Assembly (NCBI GenBank): GCA_036378315.1
Contig: DASUWU010000062.1
Span: forward strand, 39,781 to 103,780
Reading direction: 5' to 3'
Length of the DNA: 64,000 bases
Origin: CALAED01 sp036378315
GTDB lineage: Bacteria > Actinomycetota > Actinomycetes > Streptosporangiales > Streptosporangiaceae
Numbering within the stretch: position 1 is the stretch's first letter; every line of letters begins with the position of its first letter. Position numbers and translations under genes: made by a program. The notes under the pieces were generated by a model. It searched no databases and was not told where the DNA came from. It saw nothing but the letters and a program-made list of their open reading frames with translations. This document shows positions 53,747 to 61,609 of the stretch, piece by piece.

Positions 53747-54772
53747 TCACCGGGGAACGCGGCCGGCGCCGTCGACGATCTGGCCGATCCTGATGTAGTG
53801 CAGCGTGCGCTCCAGACCGTACGCCGCCCCGACCGCCACGGCGAACGCCATGACCGCGCTGGCGGCGAGGAAGACGAGCTGGCCGGCGGAGACCGCATGT
53901 CCCGCCAGCGCGGCGTCGGTGACCCCCGCGGTGGCCTTGAACCAGCCGTACGGCACGAGGAGCAGCATCACCGCCTTGCGTCCGGCCGGCGTACGCGCCC
54001 CGTAGAGGGCGGCGGCGACGACGATGGCGGGGACGACCGCGTACTGGTACCGGATCGTCCGTAGCAGGTCGGCCTGCGTCGCCACCGCGTAGCTCATGGC
54101 GGCCGTCGCGCCGCAGGCGGCCAGCAGCCCGCGGCCGCCGAGGACGGCAAGGCCGCGCCGTCCGGGCACGGCGGCCAGCGCGCCGGCGGCGATCAGGCCG
54201 AGCATCGGCCACCACACGGCCATGACGGGCGTGGCCATGCCGTCGCCGCGGAGATACTGCGCCGCCAGCAGCGCGACATAGGCGGCGATCGTCGCGGCCG
54301 CGGCTCCGGCGGCCAGGCGCCGGGCGCCGAACAGGCCGAGCGCGGCGATGAGGGGCCAGGCGGCCCAGCCGAGCCAGTCGTAGTGGGGGTGCGGCCACAC
54401 CGACCAGGTGAAGTGCCCGGGTGGCAGCAGCGGCGCCCCCGGATGCCCTGCTCGCGCCCAGTCGGCCACGAGCTGCGCCGTCTTCACGCACATGAACAGC
54501 GGCAGCAGGATGCCGATGGCCGCGAACGCGTCGCGCCAGCCGCGGTCGGCCGCGATGGCGCCGATCGACCGGCGGGCACGGATCAGCACGCCGCCCCAGG
54601 CGATGTCGGCGGCGTCCCGAGGCGAGGGCCGCGCCTGCCCGGGCCGGGCCGACTGGAGGAGCACGCCGAGCATCTCCTCTTCGTGGTCGTGCCGGTGGCG
54701 AGGCGGGTACCAGCGCAACAGCCGCCGGTACCGCGACTCCAGCTCGCGTTGACGTGCGTCCTCGTCGTTCAT
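53747..54772 (-). CDS. PadR-associated multi-helix membrane protein
   Basis: The product has 341 residues. Residues 1-75 are cytoplasmic and charged (RYRRLLRWYPPRHRHDHEEE, typical of proteins encoded next to PadR regulators), then eight or so hydrophobic helices follow, from AIGILLPLFMCVKTAQLV to AVMAFAVAVGAAYGL. No transporter motif is evident. The start overlaps the PadR stop (ATGA), so it is probably repressed by that regulator. Similar two-gene PadR/membrane units are frequent in actinobacteria, often with unknown inducers. Confidence 0.78.
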   Translation of the reverse strand: MNDEDARQRELESRYRRLLRWYPPRHRHDHEEEMLGVLLQSARPGQARPSPRDAADIAWGGVLIRARRSIGAIAADRGWRDAFAAIGILLPLFMCVKTAQLVADWARAGHPGAPLLPPGHFTWSVWPHPHYDWLGWAAWPLIAALGLFGARRLAAGAAAATIAAYVALLAAQYLRGDGMATPVMAVWWPMLGLIAAGALAAVPGRRGLAVLGGRGLLAACGATAAMSYAVATQADLLRTIRYQYAVVPAIVVAAALYGARTPAGRKAVMLLLVPYGWFKATAGVTDAALAGHAVSAGQLVFLAASAVMAFAVAVGAAYGLERTLHYIRIGQIVDGAGRVPR

Positions 54773-55092
54773 GCCGGCCCTCCCGCCAGGCGGAGGCGCG
54801 CCTCGGCGGCCTCCGCGTTGCGGCGCAACCTGGCCGCCTCGGCGGCCAGGCGCGCGACGCCCTCATCGGTGATCGCGTAGTAGCGGCGCAGCCGACCGTC
54901 GACGATCTCCTCGCGCTGTGGCTCGACCAGCCCGTCACCGGTGAGCCGATCCAGCGCGGCGTACAAAGTCCCGGCCCGCAGGCGAAGACCGCCTCCGGAG
55001 ATCCGCTCGACGTCGGTGATGATCCCATACCCGTGCCGCGGCCCGGCCGCGAGCGAGGTGAGGATCAGGAACGTCGGCTCCCGCATAGTCAC
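54769..55092 (-). CDS. PadR-family transcriptional regulator
   Basis: The 107-residue protein starts at GTG 55092 (ATG 55086 is the alternative). The PadR winged helix is complete: FLILTSLAAGPRHGYGIIT, LRLRAGTLYAALDRLTGDGLV, then RRYYAITDEGVARL and a short C-terminal helix (EAARLRRNAEAAEARLR) for dimerisation. The -10 element lies so close that GTG 55092 would be the first transcribed base, a leaderless arrangement. It is co-transcribed with the membrane protein and probably autoregulated through the dyad in its promoter. Confidence 0.92.
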   Translation of the reverse strand: MTMREPTFLILTSLAAGPRHGYGIITDVERISGGGLRLRAGTLYAALDRLTGDGLVEPQREEIVDGRLRRYYAITDEGVARLAAEAARLRRNAEAAEARLRLAGGPA

Positions 55093-55098
55093 GGAAGC

Positions 55099-55128
55099 TT
55101 TATATACCGTTCACCGGTACATCAGCAA
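55099..55128 (-). promoter_or_regulatory. PadR promoter with overlapping dyad
   Basis: On the minus strand, -35 TTGCTG (55128-55123) is followed 16 bp later by TATATA (55106-55101), or 18 bp later by TATAAA (55104-55099). The start codon GTG is six bases further on. TATACCG-TTCAC-CGGTACA (55103-55121, plus strand) is an imperfect inverted repeat (6 of 7 pairs) filling the spacer and the -10. Confidence 0.65.
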
Positions 55129-55158
55129 CCAGGACCGGGCAGATCCCGGGCCGCGCCG

Positions 55159-55803
55159 TCAGGTCGGTTCGACGGCTCGGCGCAGGCGCGCGCGGGCCGC
55201 CCTGCGGACCACGGGACCGAGGTCGTCGAGCACGGTCACCAAAGCGGCCAGCTGCTCCACGGCGTCCATCGCCCGCCGCGCGCTGCCGGCGTCGACGCCC
55301 TCGTACAGCTCCAGCCCGACGAAGGCGGCGGCCACCGCGCGGGCCAGCCCGCCGATGTCCATTACCTCCGCCAGCGGAGTGCCGGTGAGGATCCTGACCA
55401 GCGCCGGTTCGATCTCGGCCACCCACAGGTTGAGGCCCTCCGCGGTTGCCGGGGCCAGCTTCGCGTCGCTCTGGCCGCCGGCGAGCAACTGGGCGAGAAC
55501 GCCGAGGTTGCCCGCGTTGCGCTCTTCGGCGTGCACGGCCCGGCCCAGCTCGAGCAGCTCCGGCATGGTGGTGACCGAGGCGAAGCGCTCACGGTAGCGG
55601 GCCACCCGCTCCGCGGCGCCATGCCGGCAGGCCGCGCTCAGCAACTCGTCCACGCTCCCGTAGTGGTAGAAGATCAACGCCTGGTTGACTCCGGCGGTCG
55701 CCGCAATGGTGCGGGCCGAGGCCCCGGCGATGCCGTGGGCGCGCAACGTCTCCAGGGCGCCCCGCAGCAGCTTGGTCCGGGTATCGCCCCGCCTGTCGCC
55801 CAT
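55159..55803 (-). CDS. TetR-family transcriptional regulator
   Basis: The 214-residue protein has the N-terminal HTH ASARTIAATAGVNQALIFYHY with the typical FYHYGSVDELL recognition helix and beginning of helix 4. The ligand domain has no recognisable specificity. It is encoded downstream of and in line with the SRPBCC and DUF4166 genes (21 bp to the latter), so it is likely the last gene of that unit. It is the natural candidate to bind the twin palindromes upstream of the SRPBCC gene. Confidence 0.9.
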   Translation of the reverse strand: MGDRRGDTRTKLLRGALETLRAHGIAGASARTIAATAGVNQALIFYHYGSVDELLSAACRHGAAERVARYRERFASVTTMPELLELGRAVHAEERNAGNLGVLAQLLAGGQSDAKLAPATAEGLNLWVAEIEPALVRILTGTPLAEVMDIGGLARAVAAAFVGLELYEGVDAGSARRAMDAVEQLAALVTVLDDLGPVVRRAARARLRRAVEPT

Positions 55804-55824
55804 CGCCGTCTCCCGCCGGGTCGC

Positions 55825-56505
55825 TCAACGGCGTGCCTGTTCTCGCCGTGGCCTCACGCTAGCGGGCACACCGGTGCCGGCGACGCTGACATAGCGGGCG
55901 GTGAAGCTGCCGCGGTAACCGAACAGCCGGCCGAACCTGCGGTTGGTCACCTCCACCCTGATCCGGAACCGCGCGAGGTGATCGTCGTAGGACTCGTGCA
56001 CCTCGGCGGTCCCGGTGACGAGCGGCGGCAGCCGGCAGCGGACCGGACCTTCGAACAACCGATGCTCTCCCGAGCGGATGACGAGGCCCCCGCGCTCGTC
56101 GACCGCGAAGAACAGGTCGGTGCCGATGTGCTGATGGGTGCCGAGATAGTCGACGACGCAGCCGCGTTCGGGGCTGAACACCATGGTGGCGTCGAAGCGT
56201 CGCGTCCGGTGCGCCAACTGGAAGGTGCGGACGAAGGTCACGGTCTCGCGGCCGTAGGTGTCGATGTACGGGTAGTTCTCGATCGTGAAGGGGATCCCCC
56301 TGCCCGTCTCGGGAAAGAGGATGTTGCGGCGGCCGCCCAGCGCCAGGAACGGCCGGACGAAGGGCGCGCCGTGCCAGATCTCGTCCATGTGGCCGGTGCC
56401 GATGCACGCCTCGCCGTCGGCGGCGCCGATGCCGAACCGGCGCTGGAGAGCGGGGTGCAGCCGGGCGAAGTCCCGGCCCAGGGAGCGCTGGAAGATCGAC
56501 GTCAT
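55825..56505 (-). CDS. DUF4166 domain protein
   Basis: The protein has 226 residues. It begins MTSIFQRSLGRDFARLHPAL; FGIGAADGEACIGTGHMDEIWHG and RRNILFPETG are typical of DUF4166, a family often fused to saccharopine-reductase-like or SRPBCC proteins in actinobacteria. ENYPYIDTYGRETVTFVRTF and FRIRVEVTNRRFGRLFGYRG are further conserved strands, suggesting a beta-rich lipid- or polyketide-binding fold. The start overlaps the stop of the SRPBCC gene (ATGA). Function is unknown. Confidence 0.83.
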   Translation of the reverse strand: MTSIFQRSLGRDFARLHPALQRRFGIGAADGEACIGTGHMDEIWHGAPFVRPFLALGGRRNILFPETGRGIPFTIENYPYIDTYGRETVTFVRTFQLAHRTRRFDATMVFSPERGCVVDYLGTHQHIGTDLFFAVDERGGLVIRSGEHRLFEGPVRCRLPPLVTGTAEVHESYDDHLARFRIRVEVTNRRFGRLFGYRGSFTARYVSVAGTGVPASVRPRREQARR

Positions 56506-57203
56506 CGCAGCTCCTTGGTGAGAGCGGCCGGCGCGGTGACCGCCGTCCGATCGGCCGGGTGGCGCAGGCAGCGGCGCGCCGCCGGCGTTCCGGGGAGCGG
56601 GGGCAGCAGGACCGCGGTCGCGGCCGCCGCGGCCGCGAGCGGCGGCGGCAGCATCGACGCCGCCGACCCGGCGGCGGTGACGCGGCCCACCAGCTCGACC
56701 AACCCCTGCGCGAGCGACCGCTCGGGCGACCGGCCGCGTTCCACCCACAGCCGGAGCCGGTCGAACGACCACGCCGTGGCCCAGCCCATGACCGGACGGA
56801 AGAGCCGGTCGGCGACCGCGCCCCAGCGTCCCCACCCGGGCACGTAGTCGTACCGGGTCAGGAACCGGACCCCGCCGTCGCACGGCACGTACCGCCAGTA
56901 ACCCGAGCCGGCGCGGATCAGCGAGATGCGGGTGTCGCCCGCGAAGCGGAGCACAGACGTGCGGCTGCCGTCGGCATGGTCCCGGTCGCCCGTCGAGACA
57001 CCCGTGCCCGTCACCCGCACGCCGGGCAGCGGCCGCGAGACGTACCGGAACCGCTGCGGCTCGCCAGCGCCGCGCGGCAGGTAGTCGATCTCGTGGAACC
57101 GCAGGTCCCAGCGCTGGTGCGGCTCGGGCCGCTGGGTGCGGCGCCACACCAGGTCGAGGTCGGCACGGATGTACGTCTCGACGTAGATGGCACGGGACGG
57201 CAT
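56502..57203 (-). CDS. SRPBCC-type (START-like) protein
   Basis: The 233-residue protein starts MPSRAIYVETYIRADLDLVW at ATG 57203, preceded by a GGGGGG run. The opening strand-helix (IYVETYIRADLDLVWRRTQ) and WDLRFHEIDYLPRG followed by FRYVSRPLPGVRVTGTG fit the hydrophobic-cavity SRPBCC/polyketide-cyclase-like fold. A C-terminal Ala/Pro-rich region (about 175-215) is hydrophobic. It probably binds a hydrophobic ligand together with the DUF4166 partner. It is the first gene of a three-gene unit with DUF4166 and TetR, behind two TetR palindromes. Confidence 0.75.
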   Translation of the reverse strand: MPSRAIYVETYIRADLDLVWRRTQRPEPHQRWDLRFHEIDYLPRGAGEPQRFRYVSRPLPGVRVTGTGVSTGDRDHADGSRTSVLRFAGDTRISLIRAGSGYWRYVPCDGGVRFLTRYDYVPGWGRWGAVADRLFRPVMGWATAWSFDRLRLWVERGRSPERSLAQGLVELVGRVTAAGSAASMLPPPLAAAAAATAVLLPPLPGTPAARRCLRHPADRTAVTAPAALTKELR

Positions 57204-57217
57204 CGGATACCCCCCTC

Positions 57218-57233
57218 TTGAGCGTTCGCTCAA
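57218..57233. promoter_or_regulatory. TetR-type palindromic operator 1
   Basis: TTGAGCGTTCGCTCAA is a perfect 16-bp palindrome 15 bp upstream of the SRPBCC start codon. The TTGAGCGnnCGCTCAA form is typical of actinobacterial TetR operators. Confidence 0.8.
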
Positions 57234-57251
57234 ACGGGAGTGTAGAGGAAT

Positions 57252-57267
57252 TTGAGCGAACGCTCAA
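57252..57267. promoter_or_regulatory. TetR-type palindromic operator 2
   Basis: TTGAGCGAACGCTCAA repeats the same 7-bp arms with AA in place of TT at the centre, 34 bp (about three helical turns) from operator 1. Both sites probably serve the SRPBCC-DUF4166-tetR unit. Confidence 0.8.
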
Positions 57268-57323
57268 CAGCTTGCCGAGGGTTCATCGCCGATCAATCAG
57301 GCCCGAGCCTCGAGATATCAGCG

Positions 57324-57795
57324 GTGGATTGGTCCGCCGTCGCCGGCATGACCGGCCTGCGCGACCTTCACCTCTATGGCACGGCGGGAGCAGTGGAGCG
57401 GTCCCTCGTCGGCACCATGAGCGGGCTCCGCGGCCTCCATCTCTCTGGCGCCGCCGGAGCGGACTGGGCCACCATCGCCACCATGACCGGCCTGCGAGCC
57501 CTCACCCTCGACGGCATGCACGAGGTGGACTGGACGGCCGTGTCCCGGCTGGCCGAGCTGCGGGAGCTGCGCGTCGTGGGCGCTCCAATCCGTGACGCCG
57601 CCCGCTGAGCCGCCTGCGGCATCTGGAAGTCCTCGCGCTCATCGACACCGCGATCACCGACGTGTCGCCGCTGTCGACGCTGGAACACCTTGCGGTGGCT
57701 CGACCTGACGAACACGCACGCGGCGGATCTACGACCCGTGGCGCACGTCCTGGACGTGTTTCAACCGGACGGGATCATCAACCAGCCCGGCCCCT
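57324..57795 (+). pseudogene. Decayed leucine-rich-repeat gene fragment
   Basis: Reading from GTG 57324 gives LRR units (GLRDLHLYG, GLRGLHLSG, GLRALTLDG, ELRELRVVG), until a TGA at 57606. In the shifted frame the repeats continue (LSRLRHLEVLALIDTAITDV, then SPLSTLEHL), and a second one-base shift near 57692 brings back the first frame (LRWLDLTNTHAADLRPV). So one base was lost near 57603 and one gained near 57692. No N-terminal domain precedes it, and the nominal TTG start at 57252 is inside a TetR operator. It is probably the C-terminal remnant of a larger LRR protein, such as a NACHT-LRR. Confidence 0.65.
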
Positions 57796-57881
57796 GGAGC
57801 CGGCGGCGAGAACAGCCGCTTGATGAGCGCCTTCCCGACCGCGGCCGGCAGCACGTGCCCGATGGACGTCAGCGGATCCAT
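57729..57881 (-). pseudogene. Possible N-terminal fragment of a NACHT-type protein
   Basis: The ATG at 57881 has a strong GGAGGGG just upstream. The 50-residue product starts MDPLTSIGHVLPAAVGKALI, which resembles the helical leader seen in actinobacterial NACHT proteins of the NNH type, then loses similarity and stops. It lies head-on against the LRR remnant, overlapping its end. The short length and the junction suggest a rearranged gene remnant. The resemblance is by eye and weak. Confidence 0.35.
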
Positions 57882-58113
57882 GACCCCTCCAGGCAAGCAT
57901 TGCTGGACAAGGAGCAGTATTGTCCGTATGCGTCCATTTGGTCGGAATGGCGACATTGCTCTACCTGCCGGGATTGTGGTGGCGCCGGAAATAGCCTAAT
58001 AGCTCCAGCCAAACGGCTGGATGATGCACCGGCGCAGGCTGGTGGATGGCCGGAAGTTGACAAAATCGGGGGGCCGCGTGGCGTAGCGGCCGTCTTCGGT
58101 GGAACCTCCGAAC

Positions 58114-58809
58114 ATGGCGGACAGGAAATGCTCGAGATCGCGCACAGGCCCTGGGAGCGTGGTGCGGCGCCGGCTGGTCTTCGCCGTTGTGGCCCTGCTG
58201 TTCGCGTCGCTCACTCTGGGTATGGCCGCTCCGGCCGAGGCGGCCCGAGCGGCGCAAGCGGAGATCTTCGCGACCAACAACACCGCGATCATCACGGATC
58301 CGGCCGATCCCCGGCTGACCACTCGGCTGATCCGCTTCGCCCGCGAGGTGCGCGGAATCATCCGCGAGGGCGGCGCGCGACCGGGCGGCTCGACGTTGCT
58401 CGACGGCGTGTTCTGGTCCTCGGACCTGCAACAGACGACGTACGAGCGGTCACGGGAATTCGATGTCAATCGGACCGACCCCATCGAGTTGCGGCACATC
58501 GCGGAGCAGATCCGCAAGCAGTTCGACCAGGAGTCGGTGCTGACATTCCAGCCGCTGCCAAGGGCGTCGGCGCGAACGGACGCGATCGAGGTCGAGATAC
58601 CCGGCCTGGATGTCCAGCGACTGCACGACGGTCTGCTCGCCGATCCGGTCGCTCGTGATCACCTGCAGGGCGGCTCGGTCACCCTGGACGGCCGCCTGAT
58701 CCTCATCGCCGAGCTGCCGGACTTCGACCTCGCACGGAATTTCGTCACCGAGATAGGCGGCGACTGGGCGAAGAGATCCGTACGGTACGGCGATGCGGAA
58801 TTCGTCTGA
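58114..58809 (+). CDS. Secreted protein of unknown function
   Basis: The protein has 231 residues from ATG 58114 (a GTG at 58159 directly before the signal core is the alternative). The signal peptide is RRRLVFAVVALLFASLTLG with cleavage near APAEAARA. The mature part has a conserved-looking IFATNNTAIITDPADPRL, GGSTLLDGVFWSS, TTYERSREFDV and GGSVTLDGRLILIAEL, with no Cys. No named family is recognised, although such proteins recur in actinomycetes. A cell-envelope or extracellular role is inferred from the signal alone. Confidence 0.7.
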   Translation: MADRKCSRSRTGPGSVVRRRLVFAVVALLFASLTLGMAAPAEAARAAQAEIFATNNTAIITDPADPRLTTRLIRFAREVRGIIREGGARPGGSTLLDGVFWSSDLQQTTYERSREFDVNRTDPIELRHIAEQIRKQFDQESVLTFQPLPRASARTDAIEVEIPGLDVQRLHDGLLADPVARDHLQGGSVTLDGRLILIAELPDFDLARNFVTEIGGDWAKRSVRYGDAEFV

Positions 58810-58818
58810 GCCGTCGGC

Positions 58819-59100
58819 CTAGCGGTTGCGTGCGAGGTCGTACGAGCCGGACTTGATGGCGGCGCAGAACGTGCTCCACTCGCGCTGGCCGTAGCAGAGC
58901 ACCGGCCCGGCGGGGTTCTTCGAGTCGCGGGCGGCCACCAGTCGCTCAGGTATGGCGGCGACCTCGACGCACTCGCCCTCGTTGCCCCCGCTATGGCTGC
59001 TCTTGCGCCAGACCCCCGCGACCTCCACGCAACTGCCTTCGTTGCCCCCGCTGTAGCTGCTCTTGCGCCACGTGGCGTGCGACAGCTCCGGTCTGTTCAT
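58819..59100 (-). CDS. DUF397 protein with duplicated N-terminal module
   Basis: The 93-residue product repeats the DUF397 opening: TWRKSSYSGGNEGSCVEVAG, then VWRKSSHSGGNEGECVEVAA, followed by the usual VAARDSKNPAGPVL and WSTFCAAIKSG. DUF397 proteins are small partners of XRE/DUF5753 regulators (the WhiJ-type systems of Streptomyces development), presumed to counteract or modulate them. The ATG overlaps the stop of the XRE gene, confirming the pair. Confidence 0.93.
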   Translation of the reverse strand: MNRPELSHATWRKSSYSGGNEGSCVEVAGVWRKSSHSGGNEGECVEVAAIPERLVAARDSKNPAGPVLCYGQREWSTFCAAIKSGSYDLARNR

Positions 59101-59954
59101 GACTCCGACAGTATCCGTTCGATGACGTCCAGCGAGCGCGATTCGTTCAGGGCGGCTGCCAGCAGGTGGTCGAAGATCTGCTCGTGGGTCGCGACCTCTT
59201 GCTCCGCTTCGACGAACGAGTTCTGTGTGAAGTGTTCGACCACAGACACCGTGAGGCGACCGGGCGGACGAAGAGAAAAGAGGTCAAAAGGGCCAGCGAG
59301 CCATAGGCATGCGCTGGCGGAGAAGGGGAGCATATGCAGTGCGACATGATCCAAGCTCGCGGCCTCGAGTAGGCGAGAGAATTGTGCCTCCATGACGGTA
59401 CGGCTGCCGACCTGATGATGAAGCGCGGCCTCGCCGATGATCGCTCGGAAAATCGGGGGGTCGTGTCGCGTGAGCACGTTCTGCCGGGCCATCCGGAAGG
59501 TGACGAGTTCATCCGCGTTCTCGGTGGCGCCGGGTAGCCCGGCCGCGATCAGCGCACCTGTGTAGTCCGCGGTTTGCAGTAGGCCGGGGATGAGGCTGGG
59601 CTGGAAGGTGCGGATCTCGGCGGAGTCGGCCTCCAGACTGGCGAGGTCGAGGGCGGCGGCCGAGATGCGGCCCTCGTATGCGCGTTCCCAGTTCTTGCGG
59701 CGGCCCCGTGCGGCGAGGTGCAGCAGCGACTCGCGGAGCGTGTCGTCGGTGACGCGGTAGAAGTCGAGGAGGTCGGCGAGGTCGTCCACGCGGATGATCT
59801 GTAGGCCGTTCTCTGTGGTGCTCATCCAGCCGGGGGAGCGGCCGAACCTGCGGGCGGCGGTCTCGATGGTCAGCCCGCGGCTCTCCCGCGCCTGCCGGAG
59901 CGCGGCGCCGATGCGCCGGAACCGGACGGAGGGCCTGTTCGGGGATGCCACCAC
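59097..59954 (-). CDS. XRE regulator with DUF5753 domain
   Basis: The 285-residue protein has an HTH at about 14-62 (IGAALRQARESRGLTIETA, SPGWMSTTENGLQ), then the DUF5753 domain (about 95-280). The latter includes EIRTFQPSLIPGLLQTADYT, FRAIIGEAALHHQVGS and LHMLPFSASACLWLAGPFDL. It is WhiJ-like, a DNA-binding regulator typically inhibited or helped by the adjacent DUF397 partner and linked to differentiation or antibiotic control. It is divergent from the HATPase gene across 230 bp. Confidence 0.93.
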   Translation of the reverse strand: MVASPNRPSVRFRRIGAALRQARESRGLTIETAARRFGRSPGWMSTTENGLQIIRVDDLADLLDFYRVTDDTLRESLLHLAARGRRKNWERAYEGRISAAALDLASLEADSAEIRTFQPSLIPGLLQTADYTGALIAAGLPGATENADELVTFRMARQNVLTRHDPPIFRAIIGEAALHHQVGSRTVMEAQFSRLLEAASLDHVALHMLPFSASACLWLAGPFDLFSLRPPGRLTVSVVEHFTQNSFVEAEQEVATHEQIFDHLLAAALNESRSLDVIERILSES

Positions 59955-60184
59955 CTTACGTTTTCACGCTTCGTGCCGGCTCGACCACTCATTCGCGAAG
60001 GGCGAAGCTTCATTTCGCTGAGGCTTCTCGACAGAGATCATTTGGGCGGCCGCCGAACCCGTTGAAGCATTCGCAGCATGCGAGGACCCTGAGGTCTGGT
60101 CGTCGAAACGGAAGCGGCGTGCCGCGGTGACCGCCGAAGCGGTCCCGGCCCGCCGATAAGCCCCACCCCGAGCGAGGAGCGCTG

Positions 60185-60829
60185 ATGCTCATCCCCGATA
60201 TCGCCACGCCCGTCGCCGTGCTCGACCTGGCCCCCGCCGGCTGCGGGCTGACGCTGACCGCCTGGTCGCTGCCCCAGCGGACAGGCGTACGGCACGCGCG
60301 TCGGCTGCTGCGCGCGCAGGTCGGCCCGCACATCGAGGATCCGGCCGTGCTCGACGACCTCGATCTGATGGTCTCCGAGCTCGGCGCCAACGCCGCGGTC
60401 CACACCGCCGGTCCGTTCGAGCTGCGGCTCGTGCGCCACGACGACGCGCCGGTGGCCTGTGAGATCGCCGACGCCGGCGGCGGGCTGGACGTGATAGCGG
60501 CGAACCTGCGCCAACGCCGTCCCGTCCCGGTCGAAATCACGGACATCGACGCGCTCACGGTAGGCGGGCGTGGCCTCGGCGTCGTCGCCCACCTGTCCGG
60601 CGGCCGCTGCGGCGTACGCACCACGCACCTGTGCGGCACCGGCCGGCCGGGCAAGGGCGTCTGGTTCGCCATCCCGGGCGGCGGCTCGGCTGAGCCCGCT
60701 CGTACGGATATGCCGCCGTTGCCGGTGGCGAGTTCGGGGACGCGGCGGCGGAGCCTGCGCGAGGCGGTCGAAGTGATGTTCCTCGACGTCAAGGCCGGCG
60801 GTGAGTTAATAGTGCCTGGCCGCTTTTAG
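60185..60829 (+). CDS. Anti-sigma-factor-like HATPase (RsbW family)
   Basis: The protein has 214 residues from ATG 60185 with GAGGAG upstream. GHKL ATPase motifs are present: N box DLDLMVSELGANAAVHTAGP (about 58-77), G1 CEIADAGGGLDV, and GGRGLGVVAHLSG with the G2 loop (about 130-142). The C-terminal 45 residues are polar. RsbW-like ATPases bind sigma factors or their antagonists. The xre-DUF397-HATPase trio is a standard actinobacterial set (whiJ-type clusters), so it likely works with those regulators. It is tail-to-tail with the hydrolase (4-bp overlap). Confidence 0.87.
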   Translation: MLIPDIATPVAVLDLAPAGCGLTLTAWSLPQRTGVRHARRLLRAQVGPHIEDPAVLDDLDLMVSELGANAAVHTAGPFELRLVRHDDAPVACEIADAGGGLDVIAANLRQRRPVPVEITDIDALTVGGRGLGVVAHLSGGRCGVRTTHLCGTGRPGKGVWFAIPGGGSAEPARTDMPPLPVASSGTRRRSLREAVEVMFLDVKAGGELIVPGRF

Positions 60830-61521
60830 GAGTCGTCCGCGGAGACCGCGTCCAGGAATTCCTCGCGGCCCTTCATCAGCATGAACGCGTGCCCGCCTCG
60901 AAAGGTGCGCATGACGGACCCGGAAAGTCCGGCGTGCATTTCCTCGGCGATGGCCAATGGCGCCACCCGGTCATCGACCGCGTGCAGTATCAACGCCGGC
61001 GCGCGGATCTCGCCGAGCCGGGGTGTCGCGTCGAACCCCTGCGAGGCGGCCGCCTGGCGGCGGAAGGCGTACCCCGGTTGCGGATGCGGGCCGCGGGCGC
61101 TGGCGAAGGCGGCCAGCCGTATGGTCAGCGCTCGCCGCCACGAGCCCACCACCCGCGCTCCGGTCGATGCGAGGATCAGCCGGTCGACCATGGCCGGCTC
61201 GGCGAGGGCCAGCGCCAGCGCCACCCGCCCGCCCATGGAGATGCCCAGCACGGCGGCGTGCGGCAGGCCGGCCGCGTGCATCAGGCCGGCCGTGTCGGCG
61301 GCCATCTGCTCGATCGTGTACGGCTCGTCCGGCTTGTCGGTACGGCCCGCGCCGCGGTTGTCGAACGCCAGGACCCGGTACCGGCGGGCCAGCCCGTCAA
61401 TCAGCGGCTGGAACTGGGAAATGTCGTTTCCCAACCCGCAGATGACGACCATTGGTTCCGCGTCGTCTGCGCCATGCCATTCGTAGTACATGCTGAGATC
61501 GTCGACGGTTACCGTAGGCAT
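60826..61521 (-). CDS. Alpha/beta hydrolase
   Basis: The 231-residue protein starts MPTVTVDDLSMYYEWHG at ATG 61521 (earlier in-frame starts exist). The fold is clear: oxyanion strand PMVVICGLGNDISQF, VLAFDNRGAGRTDKP, nucleophile elbow LGISMGGR with Ser near 98, acid in HAVDDRVAP and catalytic His in FRGGHAFML. There is a short cap between Ser and Asp. The substrate is unknown; the family includes esterases, lactonases and C-C hydrolases (3-oxoadipate enol-lactonase-like). Confidence 0.9.
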   Translation of the reverse strand: MPTVTVDDLSMYYEWHGADDAEPMVVICGLGNDISQFQPLIDGLARRYRVLAFDNRGAGRTDKPDEPYTIEQMAADTAGLMHAAGLPHAAVLGISMGGRVALALALAEPAMVDRLILASTGARVVGSWRRALTIRLAAFASARGPHPQPGYAFRRQAAASQGFDATPRLGEIRAPALILHAVDDRVAPLAIAEEMHAGLSGSVMRTFRGGHAFMLMKGREEFLDAVSADDS

Positions 61522-61609
61522 CCGCGTAGTATCCCGCACCATCTCGGCCGGCGACCATGACACTGCTGAAACGGCCTTGGCCCTGCTCCGTTACCGATGT
61601 CCGCGGTCG

